Below, piece after piece: positions 11,631 to 25,800 of a stretch of DNA of 64,000 nt. The notes beneath the pieces were generated by a model. It saw only the letters and a program-made list of their open reading frames with translations. It was not told where the DNA came from and made no database searches. Each line of letters starts with the position of its first letter. The stretch's first letter is position 1. The translations under genes and the position numbers were made by a program. Source of the stretch: Chaunax sp. Z400 (Eukaryota; Chordata; Actinopteri; Lophiiformes; Chaunacidae); NCBI GenBank assembly GCA_037577475.1, contig CM075201.1, positions 11,761,501 to 11,825,500 on the forward strand, read 5' to 3'.

Positions 11631-14039
11631 GTAAGCATATTTATACCAATGCATCTTTATGAGATAAGGGATCATTTGCGTCGTCAGATTCTTAGTTTCC
11701 CCGGTAGAGTTGCTGTAAGTGAGACATTATAGGCCACCATGTTAAAGTTGATCTGCGGTTTCAAGTCATTTCGTGTGCTGAGAAGATTTAGAGGCATAAC
11801 ATTTCCAGTTCTGAGATTAGATGTCTTATCTTTTCAGTCTACTGTAGACTCCTGTGATCTCGATGACTTCTAATCTGAAGGGTTACTTTGGATATGTTAC
11901 ATGGTCGACGTCTCTGAACTCTAAACTTAAGTTGATCTTAGTAGGACTCAGTGGTCTCAGATTTGAGTTATTATCTTTAGACTTTGGTTCATAATGAGCT
12001 GTAATGTCAGCTCTCTGTGCCCAGCAGGATAATAAATGGTTCATTAACAGACGACATGCAATTCTTTAAAGAAAACTCCAGTCACTGCCAAACATCTCCA
12101 TCAGCTTCTACGCTAACAGTGGGGAGGAAATGCCATTAAAATGGCTCCTTTTTGTATTTTATATCCACAGATTCTGCAGAATAACCACGTTTCCTACTCT
12201 CACCAATCAGTTTGCCAGAGCAGTGTAAATGACAGACAGCCTCATGAACAGCAACGCATCGTGTATTTGGCTTCAGAGGACTGATCAGAAGGGATTTATG
12301 TGCTTGGAGACTCATGTTATACAAGTTGCCAAAGATGATTTGGAATCCTTTTTCAGTGAATGAATGAAGTCTTTGCTTGGCACCAGAAGGGATGATCCAT
12401 GCGTTGACCTGTCTGTGAAAACCTGTGAAACCTTTGTCTCACTGCAGCAACATAAAGCTTTTATACAGGAAGTAGGTAGGGTTGATATGAAGATACAAAA
12501 GTAAAAGTTCTGTAACATCTATGTAGTATACTTGTTGAATTCTGTTTGTTGAATTCTGAATTCTGGGGCCAATCCCAGTCTGTTTCAGCCAACAACCATC
12601 GACCTAGTGTTTCTCAAGAATTGCATGAGAAGACCCAGTTAAATGACCTGCCTTTGAGTTCTGGTCCTGAGGAATGAGGAAGGGAATTTAGGGTCAAGCT
12701 AGATGATAAACCGCAGCTTAATATGTTGGAAATGATCATCTCTGCTCCTTGAGCTGCTTGTAGGAGAGACAGGAGTGTGTGCTGTTCTTCCTGTGTATGT
12801 GTGGTGACTGCAGTAAAAGAAGGGGCAGCACAGTCAGCATTGTGGGTAGCGGGGGGGCATTTCATCGTGCTTCCTCTTGTGGGATGTAATTAATTGCTCA
12901 ATGTCCTCTGCGCTGTGTAATCATGTTCTGTGCCTTTGTCTTTTGGCATAATTTCTCTACATTTGGTCTAATTGTTGCCTTCTGGATTCCCCTTCAGTCG
13001 AAATTTCTCTTTCTCTCAATCGCTCTCCCCCTGCTGCTTTTTGTCCTTACCCAGACTCCTCTCCCTGTCTGGGCAAGAACAGGAGCATCTGCTGTAAAAG
13101 ACTGCAGGTCCGCAAATGACAAGGAAAATGGAGGATTATGTTGAGGATCTACACAGAGGCTGTAGAATTTATTAGCTCCCTGAAAAAATAGTGCTTAGCC
13201 TCTATATGACTTAAGTCCCCCGTTAATTACCAACCAGGAAGTCTATCACTCTTATCAGGTTTCAGGAAGGATGGTTGTCATAATGTAGTCTAACAAAGCC
13301 AGGGATGCTTTAAAATCAAAACACAATGAATCTTTAATAAGTGAAAATGTGTCTCTGCTGTATTGCTGTGAGGCAGGTATCGTCGGCCTGAACTGTGTCT
13401 GTCGTCTCATGAGAGAAATTTAAACTCCCCTTTCTTTTTTCTTCAGCGCCATTGTGAGTTATGGCATATTAAGGAAGTCTCATATACATTAACGTTAAAC
13501 TGTTAGCTTATTTCCGTCCTCGGGAGGAATTTGACTCATTACTTTAAACGACCAATGTTTTTTTCAAGCTACAAAAGCAACCCTTGAATCTCATTGGCCT
13601 CTAACCAACCAGAAACTGTAGCTTTGGTGTTATCAGATATCCATTCCTGAGACTCCTGCCGCTCACTTAATATGATGGGAATGATTGGCTTTTGGTTTGT
13701 GGTGATCCAAGGATCAAAAATAACATTTTGAAAAACCCAACAGCATCACGTCTCTCCAGAAACAATTATCTTGTTACTCAAAGTGTGGCTGGGATCAGTT
13801 TCTACTCTCCAAAACAAACGAAACCTACACCATGTGCAGTGTCTGCAGTTTACTTCGGCAAAGTGAAATGATTTTTCATTATGATGATGTTAAATCAGAT
13901 TGATGTGAAGTGAAATCCAAGATGGTAATACATTTGAGGTTCAAATGTCTGCGTGGACACCTCTGGGGAATCTCAGGTGTCAAAGTCGATTTACTGAGTG
14001 CGTTACGACCCACTAACCCAGTTCTTTTTGCCGTCACAG
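11631..14039 (+). other. dcx intron 2
   Basis: Bounded by the donor at 11631 and the acceptor at 14039 (GCCGTCACAG), both in matching phase. No other exon or recognisable element was found in it; the short open frames on both strands are featureless. Confidence 0.85.
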
Positions 14040-14380
14040 GGGAAAGCTATGTTTGCGCCTCGGAGAACCTCTACAAGAAGGTTGACTACACAAAGAACGT
14101 CAACCCCAACTGGTCTGTGAACGTCAAGGCCTCAGCGAGCCAGAAGAACATGCAGTCCTTAGCTGCCAGGGCTGCCGGCGAGGCCAGAGAGGGCAAGGAT
14201 TTTGTACGACCCAAGCTAGTGACGGTGATGCGGAGCGGTGTGAAGCCGCGCAAGGCTGTGCGCGTCCTGCTCAATAAGAAAACGGCACACTCCTTTGAGC
14301 AGGTGCTCACCGACATCACAGAGGCCATTAAACTTGAAAGCGGCGTGGTGAAGAGGATCTACACACTTGACGGCAAGCAG
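14040..14380 (+). CDS. dcx: Doublecortin, coding exon 2 (end of DC1, linker, most of DC2)
   Basis: Continues the reading frame in phase 1 with GESYVCASENLYKKVDYTKN, the end of the first doublecortin repeat. The inter-domain linker follows (NPNWSVNVKASASQKN…), then DC2 from FVRPKLVTVMRSGVKPRKAV through the highly conserved LLNKKTAHSFEQVLTDITEA. The exon ends after LDGKQ at a GTACGT donor in phase 0. The coding sequence is intact and close to vertebrate DCX throughout, so this part of the gene looks functional or recently so. No frameshift or stop is present. Confidence 0.93.
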
Positions 14381-17300
14381 GTACGTCTTCCCTTTAGCCA
14401 CTGTCCAACCACGATGTCTCAGGTAAAGACAACCAAAGTTTATTGGGTCACGATATGCCTATGGATACACCAAGCTCTTAAAGGCTTATTATGTCAGGAT
14501 TTGTTTAATGGAAGAACTGGAAGAAAAAAAAAGCAGGGTTTGAAGCTACACAATAGGGAAATGTGTGGTCAGGACTCGGGACAGTTCATCATTCATACAT
14601 CCACCCACACCCAGGCAGGTATCAGGATCAAAGGAAAGCAGGAAACTAAGTTATCTGCTCAGAAATGACAAAAAAAAAAGGACAAAATTATATTGACCAC
14701 TCCTACCTTCGCTCAGCAGTGACACGACAGGTCCATGAGGACTTTGAACATTCGTGGGAAGAACCTGTTCACACAATGGCCGTCATTCTCTGGTCTTTAT
14801 TCTGACTTTCGGTCTGAGGCAACATGCTCTCCTGTTTTGTGGTTCAGGGCAATAATATCCAGTCCACTGGCCTTTGTTGGCCAGGTATTTTCTAAGTTGA
14901 TCTGTCATTGAAGAGCTCAAAAGTCCTGGGAAGTCTCACTGCCTCACACCCATTCTGGTTGTGTACAAAGGGCCAAACCCTGTGTTGTGTTTGATCATTT
15001 TTGTCCCTATTGTTACTCTATGTGGGGTGGTGCACACTGGTACTTAAGTGTTGGTCAGTTAGAAGATGAATCTAAAAAAAAACCTTTGCTAATATGTGAA
15101 AGTAACTAATGTCAACGAGTGAAGCTTGTAAAACCTTCTCCTCTGAGAATCCTTAATGTTACACATGGATATTTGTGGATGATGATTGTAATTTTTTTAG
15201 TCAGCTTTTTGGAAGATGATTCGCTTCAAATCCTAGAAACCATCTATCAGACACTGGTAACGTCTGGATTCTCAGCATGAATTCTCATTTTGAGATAATG
15301 CTGTAGAACTGGGCTGTCACAGAACACAGGGCAACCGATCAATAATAACCTTATCTGATCTCTGGTGTTCAATTAAAGGCCCCCTAGGCTGTTTAAACCA
15401 AACAGAATTCAGGCCACTGCAGTCTGAAAAATGTTTGTTCTCCACTGGGTGGCTGTGGACACTACAAAATATGCACTACATCAGACAAGTATGAGATTAA
15501 AGATAATATAGTGTCTCTAAAAGAAAAGATACATTTTTAAATTTCATCATCTGCAAATATTGCCTTGACCTGAACATATAAGCTGGGCAGACATTCTTTA
15601 GTTCACAAGAAAAGTTTAATCATACATCAGAATATGTTTTTGGTTTATGTTTAACCCACTTACGCTCCTTCATTTGCTTACCTGCTAAATTCAGAATATA
15701 TTTTTCCTGCAGAGATTTCTTCCCAAAAATAGATGCTAAATGGCACAAGTCAAGCTGCAGCTCCTTACATTGGTAAAGGCAGAAAAAGACAGACTTTCAT
15801 GTCTTCTATTGATGCAATCAAGCACATTGTAAGAGGATGCATTCGCTATTTGGCTTGACAACAGTCGCATAAGGTTCAATACTACCATAATAAAGGTCAT
15901 TGATTCCTTGTGTGGGCTAGCATCTCCAATAACGCCTTGAAGATCAGCAGAATATTTACTAAATAGAGGTTAAGTGGAATGGAAATGTGACACAGCTGTA
16001 AATACAGCTGGAACAAACATGTAATAATGGCCAGAGCTGATTGAATAATCCATATGAAGCACACAACACTATTTTTCTCAACACACCTGCAGAAGGACGA
16101 TGATGTTTTTTTTTTTTTCATGTTCAGGTTTTATTGAAAGAGTGTTGAGGTACAGCCACCTGGATTACTCTCATGGGGGACTGTAGAAAGGTCTGTGACA
16201 CAGACTGTTCACTATATCATTTATATCAAATGTGTACCGCTCTATTAAGTAATAAATGAAACGTGGGTGAGCGGTGGGGCCCGACAGACAAGTTTGGATA
16301 TGGATACGGGTGGCGTGTCGAGACCTTCTGACTACAAACACATTCAGCAGCCATGATGAAACGTGTCTTGCAGATAAACCCCGATGCTGATCCTTTGTCT
16401 TGATCGTGTCAAAGCTCACAGCTGTTACTGACTGCACACATTAAATACCTATGCATCCCACACTATTGTGAATCACAGTTAATTAAAAGAGATGGAGATG
16501 TGGCGCAAGTGTGAAACATGTGTAGATATGTACCCAGACATCTGTTCTCCTGTCCGCTCTTTGATACGGTTTAATGTTCTCCTGTTGGAACCTGTTTCTT
16601 ATGTTATTCTCTACAGATGGACTGGGATTGGACCTTGCTGAGCTCCTTTAGTTGCTAGACTACTTCATTCTTTTCCTCTTTATTTATAAGGCCTGAATCA
16701 GATGTGCTTTGGAGGAGGGGAGGTGCACTGAAATGATAGATGGGAGAGTTTTAATCTGATGCGCTCTCCCAGGGGTGCAGTCTGGCTGCCCCAGGTCTTG
16801 TACTGGTTTTCCTAATGTTTCTAAATTGTAATCACCTTTATAGAATATGCTGTTTTTATATTTTTTTTATTTTTGTGGTTGGGTTGTAGTTATGTTTGAC
16901 TCCTCTTTTTGCCCCTGTCTTGCTTTAATTTCTTTGCCACTCATTTCTCGTGATTTCCTCAGAGCCACCGTATGATAGCGATCCCAATCTGAACATATTG
17001 ATTCCGTTGTCATCACCGCAGATGTTAATGAATTATTTCATGATTAGTGTCCATTAATCACTGCTTGATCATGCCAGGGACTCCCAGTTGGATTGCAAAG
17101 CACAGAATCACATCATTATGGTGTCTTTGTGCGTAAAAGCACACTGCAGCTGCTCCGTGGTGGAGGTAATATGGTAGAAGCAGTATTGATGCAGTGCCCG
17201 CCCCTCCCTGACTCGCGCCGATCCTGCTCTTTCCATTGCATTGCGATAGCTGCTGGGACCGGTTGCTAGGAGACCACATCCCAGGCACAAAGAGAGCCCA

Positions 17301-20300
17301 GCTGGTGTGGACTGGTCTGTCAGACCATATCCTGTAGTGGGTGTGAGAGTTTACTATCAATGCAAGCCTTTGGATTAAAAATCATGTATTTTCAACGATA
17401 TAAAACCATCATTGGGTTCTAATTGGAAACATGATGCGCTGTAGCGTTTGCATGTGTAGTTTTAAAGGATCGGTTTGGAATCAAAAGGTGATCAGGTTGT
17501 GCAGGGTTTTTTGAAAATGCTTACTTTGTACTCTTGAGTCTCCTCTTTCCCTTAGTGCTGCAGACTCTGAAGACAGCCTGCCCTCCTGTCTTTGTCAGCG
17601 TTGTGAGCAAAATCACTCCCATTTTCTCCTCAAATGCTGGTGGTGCTTTTCACTTCAATCACGAAGGGTGGGGCCTGTGAATACAGTGCTGGTTTTCCAT
17701 TCTTAGAGCAAATTAGCATCATTTTACATTTGCTGACGGGTAATAATTATTCCGTGTGATTAAAATAAATACTTGATTTGCCCTCATTGCCTCTAAAGGC
17801 TACATTAAACTGAAGGGATTTTATTTAATTGCTGGGAGCCATTTTGTACTATTTTCTTTCTGATAGAAGTGTCGTGTAGGAGAATAGTTCTGATTTGCAT
17901 TTAAGATCCATGCTCATTTGTCTGGATTGCACATTATGAAGGTTTTCATCTAACAGATGCCAAATCTAAATGTCCTTATGAGTTAACTTAACCAGTCTGC
18001 ATTGCAGAGGGCTGTTTAATGGATCCGAGTGCAAATTATTCTCTCCAGGTTTAGAATTGAGGTTTAAGGTTAAGGTTTAAGTTGGTTTTCTTTCAGCAAA
18101 GAGCCACAGAAGAAGATCAAATGGATAAATTGTGCACAAGGTCACACTGTTATTGTCAGACCAAAAGATTCCCGTTTGCCTTAAAAGTTGAGTGAACTAA
18201 TTCACATTATAGGAAGTGGATACAGGCACAGGTTTAGGGCTTCTTAATGACTACAATTCTTCCAGTAATAGGGAGAAAAGCCTGCTCTCCCTTGGTTATC
18301 AGTGCTCTTGCAGTCTGCCTGCTCTCTGCCATGCTGCTGAAGCAGTTGTCATGGCAATAAGCTCCGCCATGATAGATTCATTTGGTGACAATGGCTGTAA
18401 TACGCTGAGTCTGCTCTTTACATTGGGTCTTACCTGCGTGCTCTCTGTCACTTATCCTTCAACGCAGCTCACTGCAGCCACATTTCACTCGTTCACACTC
18501 GCATATACGCACATGGTGTTAAAGAGAGGCAGACAAGAATGCTGACAGTGAGGAGGCCCCATGCAGATTAAACATTTCGAGCAAAGCCTGAATCCTGTCA
18601 CAACCTTCCTACACCAGCACCACATCAACAAGTGAGCATGACCTGGAGGGAAGAGGAGGAAACACAATTTAATAATACTGAGGCCACATCAGTCAGCCAA
18701 ATGGAAAACCTGTTTCCTACGGGTTGGGGAGGGCTGGGGTTGAAACAACATCATGCACCAGCTGCTCCCAGTGACTGTGCAGATATCGCTGGCTAAGTAG
18801 CTCATCTGGGCTCCAAATGCATCCGGAGCACCTACAGTAGCACGCAGACACCGTGCACTAAGTTCACAGACAGGTCAGACAGGCAGCTGGCTGTTCCAAT
18901 CATTATTGCAGTGGGAAACGCTCAAAAAGTGGCTCTCTTTTATAATTCCATCCATTGGATTTAACTTTACCCCATAATTATATACATCAACTGAGCTGTT
19001 GCTACAACGGGCAACAACCTAGCATGATCTTGAAGCTATGATCATTTTTTAATAGTCTCTATTGCCTGTGAGATTTTTGGAGGAATATTCCATTCGATGC
19101 AGAGGCGTTGATATTGATCCTGTCTTTTTTGTTTCCAACAATGACAGAAATGGTGTGGGAGTTGCAAAGCCTGTATCTTTCTTGCATTTTCTCTCTTGCA
19201 TAGCACATTTCAACATTTTAATGAGAATTTATGTGCTCACTGTGAGATTTGTTTGGTTTTTTCCCCCCACTTTTTATTTCAATGCTCTGCCCTCAACCCT
19301 GCACCATATCAAATTCTCTGCTAACGTAACAAACACAGTGAAATAGAAAACATCATATTTTCAAGGTTTATTCATTTTGTTTCCAGCTGACCCGATTGAG
19401 AGCAGAACAAACCCCTCGTAAACGTATCTGAGATTGCTCCTCTTTGTAATCTTTTTGAGCACAGCAGATTAGTGTTATCAGCTGGATTTGATTCTACCGA
19501 CTGGCCATTTGCTGATGCATTAATGCCAGTAAGTAAGTCTTTATTGTTTGTCAGATAAGCACTGATTAGAGGAGCCACTTAGGTCATGAATCAAAATGGT
19601 ATTGAATAATTTTACTTGTGCACAGAGATCAATTAACATGGCTGTGCAGAGTCAGAAGTGGGACAGGCACTGGACCTATTGCTCTGAATTTGCCGCTGCA
19701 GTTAAGACGAGCAGCTGCTTACTGAAGACAAAGGATGCATGAGCTTTGTTTGAAGATGTTTCCTGCTGCTTCACACACAAGCTGCTCACCCTTCACCATC
19801 TAAGATGTTGAATGTTTTGCAGACCGTTTTGTTTGATAGGTTGGTTGTTTGGTTTAAAGACATTTAATTACACTGTAAATGATTGCCTTCACAAAATATG
19901 TATCCTATCACAGGTTAGACATCAAACATTGATTGATTGGGTTATTTTTCAAATTCAAATTGTTTCCCAAAGAAAGTATGAAGGTATCTCAAATAGTGCA
20001 TCTCTAAAAGGTGAAACATTACATCTCGCTGGAGCTGTACTGATACCAGTATCTGACGTGCCTCTGAGACAGCCTGAAGTTCTGGAGTCTCTACTGGCGA
20101 GTGCTCCTACGCATTCGTTTTTTAAGAAACAGGATGCTGCTAGGCAGTAGCAGGATACACTTTAACAGATTTTGTACTCCACAATATACAATGTTCATGA
20201 ACACAGTTTGTGTAACTTCAATCCCATTCATACACATACCTGGTTAGTCTACAGATCTTAAAAAATAATATGTTTGTTTTTTTAACGACTTGTATCAGAT

Positions 20301-23300
20301 CGGTACTTTAAAGGTATTTGGACAGATAAATTGGCATCAGAACATCTCAAGTCATTCCCAGTTTTACATTTAAATGAAAAACTGTCCATTAAGAGGAATG
20401 ATAGAAATTCCACTAACTTGTGGTCCACTCAGTGGTCAGCCTCTATACTTACCGCTTGATCACCACAGCCTCCCTACCATTGGCTAGTGTTGGCCTAAAG
20501 GAATGCTAAATAATTCAGTTGTTGTAGTTGGTGGGTCTCTGTGTAGCTTCTGCTGGTGTTGGTGGTTTTTGGGGGCGTTATTTGGTCCTGACAGCTGGTG
20601 AGGCAGAGATTAGGCAAGGACTTGGTGGGACTAAAAGGGGTGGTGGGCACATGGAGTATGGAAGAAGCCAGTTTTTCACAACACCCCACCCAAATGCCTC
20701 AAAAACACACAAATAGATATGTGTATATACTTTATACTTATGTGCAGTGTGTCCACACTATACATAAACACTGATTCTGATTTATGCATTGCATATACAT
20801 TATGTAAATCTGCAGTAAGATGGAGCTTTCTGTTATCTTCATGCTGAATGTCAGAGTGTCCTGCTGTAGCTTTTGTTGCCAGGTGGATCTGGTTGACAAA
20901 GACGACTGACCTTTTCAAACGGAGAGAGAGGATGCCTCTTACCTATTTCCAAATGTTCACAAGCCGGCCTGCTCTTTCCTCACTGCAGCCATGATTCAAA
21001 GGGACTCTGACATTTTCTATTTGATCTGATCACATGCAAAACGGAGTCAATTTCCACAACATTTCTATCAACTGTAGACAGATGTGGGACCAAAATTCAC
21101 AGAAACGTTTGTTGCAGAAACTGTTAATCCATGATAGGCATCCCATGTGAGAGGAAAAACGGATGAGGATCATGATGATGATGGTATTAATCAGAAAGCT
21201 GCTCACATGCAGGTTCAGATGATTGATACACATGAATTATTGGTGGGCTTAATGATGCAGAGGACTGGTCAAGATCTGCACTGTAAATGTACAGAACAGA
21301 TCTGTAGGGAATAGGATTAGTGTGAGTGTTGAGAAGGATTCAATGACCTGGGTGCTCTCTAAAACATGGGGTTAAGCCCAGGTTGTCTCGAAGTATACTT
21401 AATGCACTGTGTAAAATGTGTATATGTATAGTTTTTGCATTTATCTACAAATTGAAGCACCAACAATTCGGGATATTTTGCTTCTGTTTCAGTCCCAGCT
21501 TTGAGAGAAAGAAATGATTTCAAAAGTCAACAATTAACTAATTCCTAATGCAAAAATCCAGATTTCCCATATATGTGTAATGTCTAAATGCATGAAACAG
21601 CTTTGTCTGAGAGATTTATATTGAATCCTGTCTTAGGACGGTGAGTGGACAGGTAAATAAATTAGTCCTGCCTTTAGACACCTGCAGAGAGGACTGCCAT
21701 GATTATCTAAAATGGAGATTGTGTTAAGACAGATTAAGGTAGCAGCCTGTTGGATAAACACTTTATCTCTTTAATCAGCTTTGAAAACATGGAGGAGCCT
21801 CTATCCTCCTGCCCAGGCCCAGCCCATTTCCATCTCATCTCCTCTTCCTGTGGCCTTATGAGAAAAAAGTGCTCCTAATGCTTCCATCTTAGTCAGGGGC
21901 ACTTGTTGTCACACAACAGTTTAACCTAATGAAAGTAACATGTACCTAATCTCTTGATAATGAACACAAAGGAAAACCCATATTTGCAGCTTGTCAATTA
22001 GCCAAGGCTGAAAAACCAATTACATTTCGATCCCTGGAGTCAAAGCACCATCTCTGTACCTCAGCAGGGATCTACCAAGCCTGTATCCAGGATATCTTGT
22101 GGGACACGGAGAGGGTACAGCTGTTGGATGCCTCGCCAGAGAGTCACCACCACACACTTAGAGCTTGTCTAGCAGGACAGAGAATCAGCATGGCAGCTGC
22201 TGGGGTGGGGTGTTCCCAAATTATCTGCAGCTCATAGTTTGGATGTGTATCACAAAGGAAACCTCAAAGCATCTTGGCTGTCCTGGCGAACATCCCACTC
22301 GGGGTTATCTTTGGGTTCCGGGCCACTCGGGGAGCAAAGTCAATGTTCAAATTCACCAAAATGAATCCTGTGAATAATAATAACATTTTTGTTGGGATTG
22401 AAAGGCAAACTGGAAATGGAGGCGAGATGCTTTGTAACAGTTCTCATCTAAGGGGAAGCACAGCTTTTAGCTTGAATGACTTTAATAGTCATGCCTGAGT
22501 TTGTTAAAAGGCCTGTATAATGGAGAGCAGAGGGTGTGGCCCAAAGACATCTGTCCACTACGGCCATATTGTGTCAACAGCTGCTATTGAGAGAAAAGAC
22601 CCAGGGGAGTGAAGTTGAATCATTTAAACGTTACAGGAAAGGTGTAACATTATACTCTCTGTTTGGGTTTTATGTGCCTTTGTGTGTGTTTTTGTTCCAT
22701 GCACTCACTGGGGCTCAAGGCATGTTAGCATAACAAGCAAGACCGAAAGGAAGCCTACAAACACCTGAGGCCAACTAAATCCCTCGGCTGGCACACAAGG
22801 AAGACTTTTACTGAGTGAATTCATCCACACAAGGCTGTGTGTTCAGAGTTCATCCTTTTGTTGAAACAAATCAGCATTTGACATTTTAATTCATCACATC
22901 TGTCAGCACATCACGCTTCCTCTGCACAGCTATTAGGAAAACTATTGCCTGTATGGACGACATTTTTAATAAGTCCTGAATCAGCATGTCAAATGCACTT
23001 TATTAATTATTAATAATCGAACACATATGAGCAGATAATCCTCTTTTGGTAATTGCACAGTCTTGGATTCCTCAACTCTTTCAATAAGTGCAGTAAAGCT
23101 GACATTGTAACCATGCCAGAGCATGCCTCCAGGAATGGTAGTGTTGATCTCAATCACTCAACCTCTTTGGTTCCACATAGAAATAAGTCCAACATTTATG
23201 GGACACGTTGCCATGAACTTTTGTGCAGACATTCATGGTTCACAGAGGAAGAACTTCAGTGCAATGTGATCCCTGACTTTCCCTTTAGCGCTTCCAGCAA

Positions 23301-23659
23301 CTTCACATTTGTGTTTTATATGGTAAAATATATAAACGTTTGGATGGTTTGCCATCATGTTCACGTTCACACATTCATCCTCCTATCAGGACGAATCATA
23401 TTCAATTTTGTGGTTCCTTAACTCTGACATACAGTAGTGCCAACAGGTCAAAGTTTAAATTGTCCAATACGTTTTTCATGATTTAATACATATAAAATAT
23501 AATTGGCCTCAGCTGTACTATGTCAACAACTGGGAAATGTTAACATGCTGAAGCACAAAACTATAATGGAATATGGTAAACATATGTGCCGATGCAATGA
23601 TGCCAGATTATTATTATTATTATTATAGGTCTCATGTTTTCTGCCTTCTGGCTTCACAG
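14381..23659 (+). other. dcx intron 3 (9.3 kb)
   Basis: Long intron between the donor at 14381 and the acceptor at 23659. No exon of another gene is recognised. Some AT-rich stretches (near 16980-17070 and 17730-17960) are dense in TAAT/ATTA and contain an octamer-like ATTTGCAT, as in neuronal enhancers, but this is only suggestive. From 22579 onward the intron is shared with the second duplicate copy; the part before it is not. Confidence 0.8.
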
Positions 23660-23762
23660 GTTACCTGCCTTCAAGATTTCTTTGGTGAAGACGATGTATT
23701 CATTGCATGTGGACCAGAGAAATTCCGCTACGCCCAGGATGATTTCTCGCTGGATGATAACG
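23660..23762 (+). CDS. dcx: Doublecortin, coding exon 3 (end of DC2 domain); gene stops here
   Basis: Opens in phase 0 after GCTTCACAG and encodes VTCLQDFFGEDDVFIACGPE then KFRYAQDDFSLDDN, the C-terminal end of DC2. It ends in phase 1 at a GTGAGT donor. The following exons of doublecortin (the Ser/Pro-rich tail beginning ECRVMK in mammals) are not found in the 1.3 kb before pcca exons begin, nor anywhere else that I can see. As read, the gene lacks its C-terminal tail and a normal stop: either a rearranged, truncated dcx, or exons lie beyond an assembly break. An identical exon exists at 57946-58048. Confidence 0.9.
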
Positions 23763-25058
23763 GTGAGTGTGACAGCAGTGGTCTGTATTTTATCATTGTC
23801 AGTCATCATCAATAAGAACTGTATATGCATGGGCACAGATCCTGGTGGAGACAGAGGGGGTAGATTGTATTGCATTTAATAGATGCTCGGTATCCTGCTC
23901 AGCGGACTGAAACTATGCTGAACAGGCATACATCACGACCATTTTCCCCTTTGAATGAAAGGAAGTGCCGTAAAAGTGCTGGGGCCAAATTCAAATAAAT
24001 AGCAGCAATATACCAAAAAATATGTTGCTTTTTACACGTAAATATAAAAACACAGTTTCTGATTTTCTATACTTATTTAAAGAAATAAAGACAGAGAGCC
24101 AATTAGAAAAGAGTCTTATTATTGTATAACTACCTCATTTTATTGTGAAAATACTGTATGGCCTCCCCATAAAATGCCTGCTTTTTGAGTTTGGTTTGTC
24201 AGTATGTCCATTCAGAAGGACCCTAACGTTAATATTTCACATAAATTGAGCCTTCCAATAATGGACATTGTACACAGCATAAAATAGGAAGTGGAGTAAA
24301 AATCCACTTGTGTCCTATTTCTCTCAGCTTGTAGTAGCTTATCACCCCCACCCTCCATTTAGAGCTGGATTATGCCTCTTGCTTTTCATAAGTGTAAACT
24401 GCACAGTGCATCAAGTTACATTTATTTATTGAATGTGTCATGAGACCTAAATTACTGCAGTCACTAAAGGGTTAGTTTTCTCAATATTCTGGACTCTTTC
24501 TGTATTAAAGAGACTCCTTTACTCTGAAATCTCAGCCCATCTCTCTGGTGAACAATATTGTGAGACAGACCTCATGATTACATTATAAAAGACATTTGGG
24601 GAAAAACAAATAATGAAACAAATCTGGAGCTATTCAGTAAGAAAAAAATATTTTAAAATGTAATTTAACATAACAAGTTTCTGTGATATGACCCCTGTTT
24701 GCCAACTTTACGCTTGAGCACCTAAAATGTGGACTATTGTATGTAGAGTGATGGCTAAGTAGTTCCTGGGGTGTCATTTAGTACACAAGTGTTCCATTAT
24801 GGACTCATTAGAATTACCATAATGGATTTCTTCTGTCAAAGATGCTATATTCACATCATAGTGAGGTGAAAAAATGATGTATGTGGGAGGGAGGCCAAGA
24901 AGGAAGAAGAGGGAAGTCTGTTATCTGAAGCCTGCAGAGGGCTTTGTATTATGTATAGAGCTGACTCAGCCATTTTTAACCCTCTCTGTGACACCTGAAC
25001 TCCACCTGATGAAGACTGTGAGATGTGTGGATCTTCTCTGTTTAACCTTTGACCCCAG
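23763..25058 (+). other. Junction region between the dcx and pcca fragments
   Basis: The breakpoint joining the dcx gene body to the 3' half of pcca must lie here. The interval is AT-rich, contains no exon I recognise, and shows no obvious transposon end. The same junction is present in the second copy (58049-59344), so it predates the duplication. Confidence 0.55.
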
Positions 25059-25479
25059 GTGGAACATCCCATCACAGAGTGTATCACTGGTCTGGACCTG
25101 GTGGAGCAGATGATCCGGGTTGCCAAGAGTTACCACCTGCAGCACAAACAAGAAGACATCCCGATAAACGGCTGGGCCATTGAGAGTCGTGTCTATGCTG
25201 AGGTGTGTGTGAGGAGTGTATCTGTAACAGAATCTCATCATCATCATCAATCTCATCATGATTTGCTCATATTGAAACAAACATTTGTTCCATTACAGTG
25301 TAAAGAGCTTCACTGAGTCACATGGTTTACATTTTCTCTCATCACAACCAAACAGGAAGTCACAAATAAAAAAACAGGAGCACCTGGAAATGGACAGATC
25401 AGACGTCCCAGGCCAAATTAAATTACGCCACCTAATTCGTTGACTCTGGAAACCTCTTCCCAGCAACCAAACCTTTTCC

Positions 25480-25800
25480 CTAATGATGAATCTGGATCTA
25501 TTAAAATCTCTTCTTACCTTCACAGATACATAAATCCGTCTGGATGACTCTGAATCTACATTATCTCAGCTACATATTGGTGTCATGTCTCTACCCCTGT
25601 CTGTTGGGTCACTGTGGCCAAAACCATACTGATCCCCTCTAATATAGATTTAATCTGCCAGATGTGGATGCAGATCCAGTTGCACATAGTGGAGGAACAT
25701 CATGAGTTGTCCATGCTTGGGTATTTTTAATTTGCTGTTTAATTATTTTTCATATTATTGGCAAATGTTAAAAAAAGAAAAGACCTTCTAGTGTTGAAGA
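25480..25800 (+). repeat. Unnamed dispersed repeat, member 2 (in pcca intron)
   Basis: Shares ordered words with members at 6940-7240 and 49690-49850: 'cttcacagatacat', 'gatgactctgaatct', ATTATCTCAGCTACATATTGG, 'tgtctctacccctgtctgtt', then later 'gggtatttttaattt' and 'atttttcatattattggca'. It carries an extra segment after the middle compared with member 1. It is duplicated with its surroundings in the second copy (about 59766-60086). Confidence 0.65.

Noticed and set aside
11205..23762. Assignment of the doublecortin exons to dclk1 or dclk2
   Set aside because: The MELDFGHFDERDKTSR start and the GESYVCAS…/FSLD spelling fit DCX better, and no kinase exons were seen. The third exon alone would not separate them.
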